A stretch of 64,000 nucleotides of DNA from Solwaraspora sp. WMMD1047 (GTDB lineage: Bacteria; Actinomycetota; Actinomycetes; Mycobacteriales; Micromonosporaceae), in the NCBI RefSeq assembly GCF_029626155.1, contig NZ_JARUBL010000001.1, positions 7,096,501 through 7,160,500 on the forward strand, read 5' to 3'. A program made the position numbers and the translations under genes. The notes beneath the pieces were generated by a model. That model ran no database searches. It saw only the letters and a program-made list of their open reading frames with translations, and was not told the DNA's origin. This document shows, one piece after another, positions 59,285 through 64,000 of this stretch; position 1 is the stretch's first letter, and each line of letters opens with the position of its first letter.

Positions 59285-59860
59285 TCAGCGGAAGAAGGCG
59301 CGCAGGGCGGCGGCGCACTCGTCGGCCAGCACTCCGCCGTACACCTGTGGTCGGTGGTTGAGCCGGCGGTCGCGTACCACGTCCCAGAGGGAGCCGACCG
59401 CGCCGGTCTTCGGTTCCCACGCGCCGAAGACGAGGGTGGACACCCGGGCCAGCACCAGCGCACCCGCGCACATCGTGCACGGCTCCAGGGTGACGACAAG
59501 TGTGCAGCCGTCCAGCCGCCAGGAACCGAGCACCGCCGCGGCCCGGCGCAGGGCCAGGATCTCGGCGTGCGCGGTCGGGTCGCCGGTGAGTTCCCGTTCG
59601 TTGCGCCCGGTCGCCAACTCCGTCCCGTCCGGCCCGTAGAGCACGGCCCCCACCGGCACGTCGTCCGGGCTACGTCGGCCGTCGGCTGGATCAGCACCAG
59701 TCGGACCAGCGCCAGCCGGACCAGCGCCGGCCGGCTGGTGGCCTGGCGGCGGGGCCGCAGCGGCGGAGATCGCCAGCGCCCGGCGCATCCACACCAGATG
59801 CCGCTCCCGGCGGTTCAGGCCGTCGCCCGGCGCGAACGCCTCGTTCTCCGGGCCGGTCAC
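59285..59860 (-). CDS. tadA: tRNA adenosine(34) deaminase
   Basis: 191 residues. Zinc site and catalytic Glu in DPTAHAEILALRRAA, and LEPCTMCAGALVLARVSTLV; VPVGAVLYGPDG and GRNERELTGDP also match TadA. It edits A34 to inosine in tRNA-Arg(ACG). Relative to the typical family there is an insertion of about 22 alanine/glycine/proline residues (GHQPAGAGPAGAGPTGADPA) before the first strand. Start ATG 59860 or the internal ATG near MRRALAIS. Encoded directly downstream of the TadA-associated protein gene. Confidence 0.93.
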   Translation of the reverse strand: MTGPENEAFAPGDGLNRRERHLVWMRRALAISAAAAPPPGHQPAGAGPAGAGPTGADPADGRRSPDDVPVGAVLYGPDGTELATGRNERELTGDPTAHAEILALRRAAAVLGSWRLDGCTLVVTLEPCTMCAGALVLARVSTLVFGAWEPKTGAVGSLWDVVRDRRLNHRPQVYGGVLADECAAALRAFFR

Positions 59861-59879
59861 GCGCCGCCTTCCCGTGCGG

Positions 59880-60407
59880 TCACGCTTCGCGGAGTTCGTC
59901 GACCTCGTCGCCGCAGCCGATCAACCGGCACACCTCGGCCGTCATGTCGGCGGGCAGCATGCCCTCGTGGGAGGTGAGCGCGAGCAGCCGGCGGGCCGGC
60001 ACGCCCAGGTCGGTGAGGAGGTCGGCGTCGCCGACCGGGTCGGCGTCCGGGTCGGCCGCCGGCTCCTCCTCCTCGTCGGCCGGCGCGGCGGCGGCGATCT
60101 CGTCGATCTCGACGGCCGGCGCCTTGATGTCGCCGACCAGCAGCGCACCCAGCCGGGACTCCTCGGCGAAGGCCGAATCGGAGCCGAAGACGCGCAGATC
60201 CTCCCCCTCGTCCAGCCGGATGATCACCAGGTAGGCGTCATCGGACTCGACGAACAGCAGTGACACCTCGGCCTCGGAGTCGACGTCCCGAAGCCGGTCG
60301 GCGACCTCGTCGAGGTCGGCCACGCCGCCCAGATCCAGCTCGGACGCGGTCCAGCCCTTCGCGTCGCGTACCACGGCCGCAGCAAAGTACGACACGGTCT
60401 CCCCCAA
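59880..60407 (-). CDS. tRNA adenosine deaminase-associated protein
   Basis: 175 residues. VSYFAAAVVRDAKGWTASEL, DLDEVADRLRDVDSEAEVSL and VFGSDSAFAEESRLGALLV are the standard pattern of the actinobacterial protein that always precedes tadA. An acidic, low-complexity stretch (AADEEEEPAADPDADPVGDA-like, about 110 to 132) separates it from a C-terminal helical part (PADMTAEVCRLIGCGDEVDE). Role in tRNA editing is presumed from conserved linkage only. Its stop is 19 bases from tadA's start. Confidence 0.88.
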   Translation of the reverse strand: MGETVSYFAAAVVRDAKGWTASELDLGGVADLDEVADRLRDVDSEAEVSLLFVESDDAYLVIIRLDEGEDLRVFGSDSAFAEESRLGALLVGDIKAPAVEIDEIAAAAPADEEEEPAADPDADPVGDADLLTDLGVPARRLLALTSHEGMLPADMTAEVCRLIGCGDEVDELREA

Positions 60408-60630
60408 CTAACCAGCGACCACCGGGCCGAGCTGGACGCCAGCCGGCCCGTCGGCACGCATGCCTGTCGACATGACGGTAACGGTTCAGATCGGCGGGGA
60501 CCGCACAACTCCCCGATGCGGCCGCCTGAGTTTGAGCAGAGGGTGAGGTCCGATGCCGCCTGACAGAGCGGCTGGCTGGGGCACCGGAGAGCCCCGGCCG
60601 GTCCGTCCGGTGCGCGGTGTCGCGCCCGGT

Positions 60631-60864
60631 TCAGTTCGCCAGACGGCGACGGTTGTCGATCAGTTCGCGGAGGCGATCGACCCGTACGCGTCGTGGATGT
60701 TCCCGCTCGCGCACCGATTTCGCTCCGGCCAGCTCCGCCAGAAGCTGCAACCGGCGGCGGCTACGCTCGGGGTCGAGCCGCTGCTCTGTCCAGGCCATAA
60801 CGCGAGAGTGCCGAGTCGCACGGCGTTCGTCAAGACCGGTCACGCAGAGCTGATCGACAGGCAC
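60631..60864 (-). CDS. Small basic hypothetical protein
   Basis: 77 residues; the frame is most convincing from ATG 60798: MAWTEQRLDPERSRRRLQLL, AELAGAKSVREREHPRRVRV and DRLRELIDNRRRLAN, a helical, charged sequence. The 223 bases between it and the tadA-associated gene hold no other gene. Function unknown; could be a small nucleic-acid-binding protein. Confidence 0.4.
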   Translation of the reverse strand: MPVDQLCVTGLDERRATRHSRVMAWTEQRLDPERSRRRLQLLAELAGAKSVREREHPRRVRVDRLRELIDNRRRLAN

Positions 60865-60892
60865 GCAGCGCAGTGGCGATCACTGAAAGTGA

Positions 60893-61324
60893 TCACCACA
60901 TCGGCCAGTCGCCGGCCTCCGCCCACTGCACCGCGAGAGCCGCCGCCGCGATGCTCCAGCCCACCGCGGTGACCATCGCCACCCCCGCGGCCACCCCCCG
61001 GTCGCCCCACCTGACCAGCGCCACCGCCACCAGCCACGCGACCGACCCGGCCAGCAACGTCCACCACAGGTAGCCGCGCAGGTCGGCGCCGAGCAGGCCG
61101 AAGGCCAGCAGCCAGACCCCACCGGCGGCGACCCCGGTCGCCAACGCCCCCGACCGGACCGGGTGTGGTTCCCGGTAGGTCGGCCGGGACGGCCGCGGCG
61201 GCGGTCCCGACGGGAACAACCCGGACGGGGTACGCGCCGCGGGCCAGCCCGGTGGCGGGGCCGGGGAGCGCCACGGACCGGTCGGGGAGCCCGGCGGACC
61301 AGCCGGCCAGCTCGGCTGCGCCAT
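60893..61324 (-). CDS. Small membrane protein
   Basis: About 143 residues from ATG 61324. A proline-rich cytoplasmic N-terminus of about 60 residues, then four hydrophobic segments (ALATGVAAGGVWLLAFGLLG, GYLWWTLLAGSVAWLVAVAL, AAGVAMVTAVGWSIAAAALA and the C-terminal turn). Typical of small actinobacterial membrane proteins of unknown role. Divergent from the M23 peptidase gene. Confidence 0.65.
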   Translation of the reverse strand: MAQPSWPAGPPGSPTGPWRSPAPPPGWPAARTPSGLFPSGPPPRPSRPTYREPHPVRSGALATGVAAGGVWLLAFGLLGADLRGYLWWTLLAGSVAWLVAVALVRWGDRGVAAGVAMVTAVGWSIAAAALAVQWAEAGDWPMW

Positions 61325-61424
61325 CACCCTCAACCCCTTCGTACCTCGTCCTGGCCGCAGCGTACCCGCCCAGCCCGGCCGGACCCGGCCGGCGCCGAGC
61401 GCCCCGTTCTGTCAGGATGGCCGG

Positions 61425-62171
61425 GTGTCCAGGGGAGGAACGGGAACGCGGTTGGCGTACCCGATGGTTGTGCTGTTGACCGTGGCGCTCGGCGCCGGCG
61501 GCTGCGCGACCAGCCGCACCCCGAACGGCCCGACCGTCGAGCAACCGCCGACGCCGCCGGCCGCGGCCGCCCCGACCGGCACCCCCACGGGTACGCCGAC
61601 CGCGGCCCCGACACCGAGCGGGCGTCCCACCGCCCCGCCGTCGTCGGCGAAACCCAAGCCGCGGTACGTCTTCCCGGTGCGCGCCGGCAACGTCTCGTAT
61701 CACCCCACCCACTCGGCGTACCCGGGCACCGACATCTTCGCCAACTGCGGCGCCCCGGTGGTGGCCGTCACCGACGGCAAGGTCCTGGAGGTCAGCCGGG
61801 TCGACCGGTACCGGAAGTCCGGTCCACAGGGGCCGGACAACGGCGGCCGGTCGGTCGCCATCCTGGGCGCCGACGGGGTCCGGTACTACGGCTCGCACCT
61901 GACCGAGGTCGCCGCCGGGCTGGCCGCCGGGGTCCGGGTCCGGGCCGGCCAGCAGGTCGGCACGGTGGGCAGGACCGGAAACGCCAACAACGTCTGCCAC
62001 CTGCACTTCGGCATCTCGCCGCCGTGCGAGCAGACCGGGGACTGGTGGATCCGGCGGGGCGTCGTCTGGCCGGCCGAGTTCCTGGACGCGTGGCGGCGCA
62101 ACGTCAACCGGTCACCCGCCGGCGAGGTACGCGACTGGCACCGCAAGCGGGGCTGCCCACCGGCACCCTGA
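61425..62171 (+). CDS. M23-family peptidase lipoprotein (LysM-less)
   Basis: 248 residues. Signal YPMVVLLTVALGAGGC with a lipobox-like GAGGC, then a Pro/Thr-rich spacer of about 45 residues. The M23 domain has HPTHSAYPGTDIFANCGAPV (first zinc His and Asp), YGSHLTE and CHLHFGISPP (HxH), so the metal site is complete. Cleaves peptidoglycan cross-links or binds the wall. The next gene starts 125 bases downstream; no shared function seen. Confidence 0.9.
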   Translation: MSRGGTGTRLAYPMVVLLTVALGAGGCATSRTPNGPTVEQPPTPPAAAAPTGTPTGTPTAAPTPSGRPTAPPSSAKPKPRYVFPVRAGNVSYHPTHSAYPGTDIFANCGAPVVAVTDGKVLEVSRVDRYRKSGPQGPDNGGRSVAILGADGVRYYGSHLTEVAAGLAAGVRVRAGQQVGTVGRTGNANNVCHLHFGISPPCEQTGDWWIRRGVVWPAEFLDAWRRNVNRSPAGEVRDWHRKRGCPPAP

Positions 62172-62296
62172 CCAGCGCCCGCCCGCCGGGGCGATCGGTG
62201 CCGCCCGCCGGGCTGACACCGGGTCGACGGTTCCGGACGCCGGGCGCGGTGGGGAGCTGCGCGATTCCGGCCGTCCGGTGTGCGAGAGTCACCGGC

Positions 62297-63289
62297 GTGG
62301 ACATCGCGGTGATCGGGCTCGGGCTGATCGGCGGTTCGGCGCTGCGCGCGCTCGCCGCCGCCGGGCACCGGGTGCTCGGTCACGACGCCGATCCGGCCAC
62401 CCGGGCCACCGCTCGCACCGCCGCCGCCCAGGCGCCCGCGCCGGCCCGCTGGCAGGTCGCGGGCACGATCCGGGACGCCGTCGCCAACGCCGACCTGGTG
62501 GTGATCGCGGTCCCGCTGCCGGCCGTCGGAACCGTGCTCGACGAGCTGGCGGCGACCGGCTACCAGGGCCTGGTCACCGACGTGACCTCGGTCAAGGGGC
62601 CGGTACGGGACCTGGTGGAGACCCGGCTGCGGCACCGGCACGGCGCGCTGGCCGGCTTCGTCGGCGGGCACCCGATGGCCGGCCGGGAGACCTCCGGCTT
62701 CGCGGCGTCCGATCCGACGCTCTTCACCGGTTGCGCCTGGGTGCTCTGCCTGGAGCCGGGCACCCCGTTGGCCGACTGGCTGGAGCTGGCGGCGCTGGTC
62801 ACCGGCCTCGGCGCCCGGGTGGTGCCGACCACCGCCGACGAGCACGACCGGGCGGTGGCCCGGATCAGCCACCTGCCGCACCTGCTGGCCGCCGCGCTGG
62901 CCGCCAGCACCGCCGACGACCCGCTGGCCGGGACGCTGGCCGCCGGGTCGTTCCGGGACGGCACCCGGGTGGCGGCCACCCGACCGGACCTGATCGCCGC
63001 GATGTGCGGCGGCAACGCGGCGGCCGTCCGGCCGGCGTTGGACGCGGTGCTGGCGGCGCTGACCGGGGCGCGGGAGGCGTTGGACGCCGCAGAGCCGATC
63101 GCCGCGCTGCGCGACTGGCTGACTCCGGGCACCGCCGCCCGGGCGGCCTGGCCGCCCCGGCCCGGCCCGGCGATCGAATTGCCGGCCGGCCCGGACGCGC
63201 TGCTGACGCTCGGCCGGGCCGGCGGCTGGCTGACCGGCGTCGCCGCCGACCGCCGCACGGTCACCGCCGTCCGACCGGCGCCGGGATAA
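62297..63289 (+). CDS. tyrA: Prephenate dehydrogenase
   Basis: 330 residues from GTG 62297; the open frame upstream is antisense-biased read-through. Rossmann motif VIGLGLIGGSALRALAAAGH (GxGxxG), VLGHDADPATRA, IAVPLPAVGTVLDELAATGY, DVTSVKGPV, GGHPMAGRETSGF (prephenate-binding His/Gly) and SHLPHLLAAAL are all present. Converts prephenate to 4-hydroxyphenylpyruvate in tyrosine biosynthesis, using NAD(P). Convergent with mtnA. Confidence 0.94.
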   Translation: MDIAVIGLGLIGGSALRALAAAGHRVLGHDADPATRATARTAAAQAPAPARWQVAGTIRDAVANADLVVIAVPLPAVGTVLDELAATGYQGLVTDVTSVKGPVRDLVETRLRHRHGALAGFVGGHPMAGRETSGFAASDPTLFTGCAWVLCLEPGTPLADWLELAALVTGLGARVVPTTADEHDRAVARISHLPHLLAAALAASTADDPLAGTLAAGSFRDGTRVAATRPDLIAAMCGGNAAAVRPALDAVLAALTGAREALDAAEPIAALRDWLTPGTAARAAWPPRPGPAIELPAGPDALLTLGRAGGWLTGVAADRRTVTAVRPAPG

Positions 63290-63295
63290 CGACGG

Positions 63296-64000
63296 TCAGA
63301 GCCGCTCGCCCCGGTCCAGCCGGATCACGCGGCGGTCGGTGACGATCGCGGTGATCAGGTCGTGCGGGGTCACGTCGAAGGCGGGGTTGGCCGCCCGGGT
63401 GCCGGCGGGGCCGACGCTGGCGCCGTCCGGGCGGGTCAGCACCTCGGCCGTACCCCGATCCTCGATCTGGACCTCGGCACCGGTGGCGGTGGCCAGGTCG
63501 ACCGTCGACTCCGGCGCCACCACCACGAACGGGATGCCGGCCCGCCGGGCACCGAGCGCGTGCGCGTAACTGCCGATCTTGTTGACGGTGTCCCCGTTCG
63601 CGCAGATCCGGTCGGCGCCCAGCACCACCGCGTCCACCTCGCCCCGGGCCATCAGAAACGGCCCGGCGCCGTCCACCGCCACCCGGAAGTCCACCCCGGC
63701 CCGGTCCAGCTCCCAGGCCGTCAACCGGGCGCCCTGCAGCAGCGGGCGGGTCTCGCTGGCCACCACCGAGTCGAGCACCCCGCGCCGGTGCAGTTCGAGC
63801 ACCGCGCCGAGGGCCGTGCCGCCGACCACCGTGGCCAGCCCGCCGGTGTTGCAGTGGGTGAGCAGCCGGGGCCGGTCGCCGCAGAGCTCCAGCAGCAGGT
63901 CGGCCCCGAGGCGGGCCATCGCCTCCGACGCGGCGATCTCCTCGTCGCGGACCGCGAGCGCCTCGGCGAGCACCGCGTCCGGGCCGTCGGGCAGTCGGCC
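63296..64000 (-). CDS. mtnA: S-methyl-5-thioribose-1-phosphate isomerase (5' part outside window)
   Basis: The frame is open to base 64000 and continues beyond it; about 235 C-terminal residues are visible. LLTHCNTGGLATVVGGTALG (catalytic Cys), ASETRPLLQGARLTAWEL, DAVVLGADRICANGDTVNKI (catalytic Asp) and NPAFDVTPHDLITAIVTDRR match MtnA of the methionine salvage pathway, an eIF2B-like isomerase. ATG 63973 is internal. Convergent with tyrA, six bases between the stops. Confidence 0.94.
   Translation of the reverse strand, partial: GRLPDGPDAVLAEALAVRDEEIAASEAMARLGADLLLELCGDRPRLLTHCNTGGLATVVGGTALGAVLELHRRGVLDSVVASETRPLLQGARLTAWELDRAGVDFRVAVDGAGPFLMARGEVDAVVLGADRICANGDTVNKIGSYAHALGARRAGIPFVVVAPESTVDLATATGAEVQIEDRGTAEVLTRPDGASVGPAGTRAANPAFDVTPHDLITAIVTDRRVIRLDRGERL

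Overview
The window comes from a high-GC actinomycete, most likely a member of the Micromonosporaceae. This rests on GC-biased codons, GTG starts, DUF397, DUF6082 and DUF6297-type genes, a HelR-type RNA polymerase rescue factor, AfsR-like NB-ARC/TPR regulators, a small SRP RNA and actinobacterial synteny (dnaX, ffs, tRNA-Ser, tadA, tyrA). No 16S gene is present, so the genus is an inference.

Bases 1 to about 19,620 are accessory DNA and look like the right-hand part of an integrative element. They hold a sugar-nucleotide epimerase (cut by the window edge), a Nudix hydrolase, a 2H phosphoesterase-like gene, two replication-relaxation paralogues, a possible HEPN-type protein, a winged-helix gene divergent from an SMC-like zinc-hook ATPase, a four-gene operon (small secreted cysteine protein, ABC ATPase, two membrane proteins), a complete IS3-family insertion and, at the edge, a large serine integrase. 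The integrase start lies about 20 bases from an AfsR-like gene that lacks its 5' half, so the element appears to sit inside that gene and to continue past the left edge. Several genes here carry single-base frameshifts (HEPN-like N-terminus, STAS gene, second copy of a small conserved gene).

Bases 19,627 to 31,000 return to chromosomal DNA. They hold the truncated AfsR-like gene, RDD and DUF2752 membrane proteins, two TetR regulators with clear palindromic operators, an alpha/beta hydrolase, a polytopic membrane protein, dnaX, a dehalogenase-like hydrolase, ffs and tRNA-Ser(GGA). After the tRNA come a 23-bp hairpin and a pair of small mobile-type genes, the first frameshifted.

Bases 31,000 to 52,500 are mainly envelope, stress and regulatory genes. 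They include an ECF sigma factor with a membrane-anchored partner, helR preceded by a RAE-like palindrome, an FtsX-type ABC transporter next to a NarL-type two-component system, a second ABC pair, a secreted GDSL esterase with CBM2, a lipoprotein, a TIR-domain protein, a GntR regulator and an oxidoreductase/membrane gene pair divergent from its probable TetR regulator.

Bases 52,500 to 64,000 hold tRNA-Ser(CGA), deoD, a MacB-like export operon (lipoprotein, adaptor, ATPase, permease) divergent from an OmpR-type two-component system, tadA with its associated protein, an M23 peptidase lipoprotein, prephenate dehydrogenase and the 3' part of mtnA. Both two-component/ABC neighbourhoods look like envelope-stress sensing and export modules.
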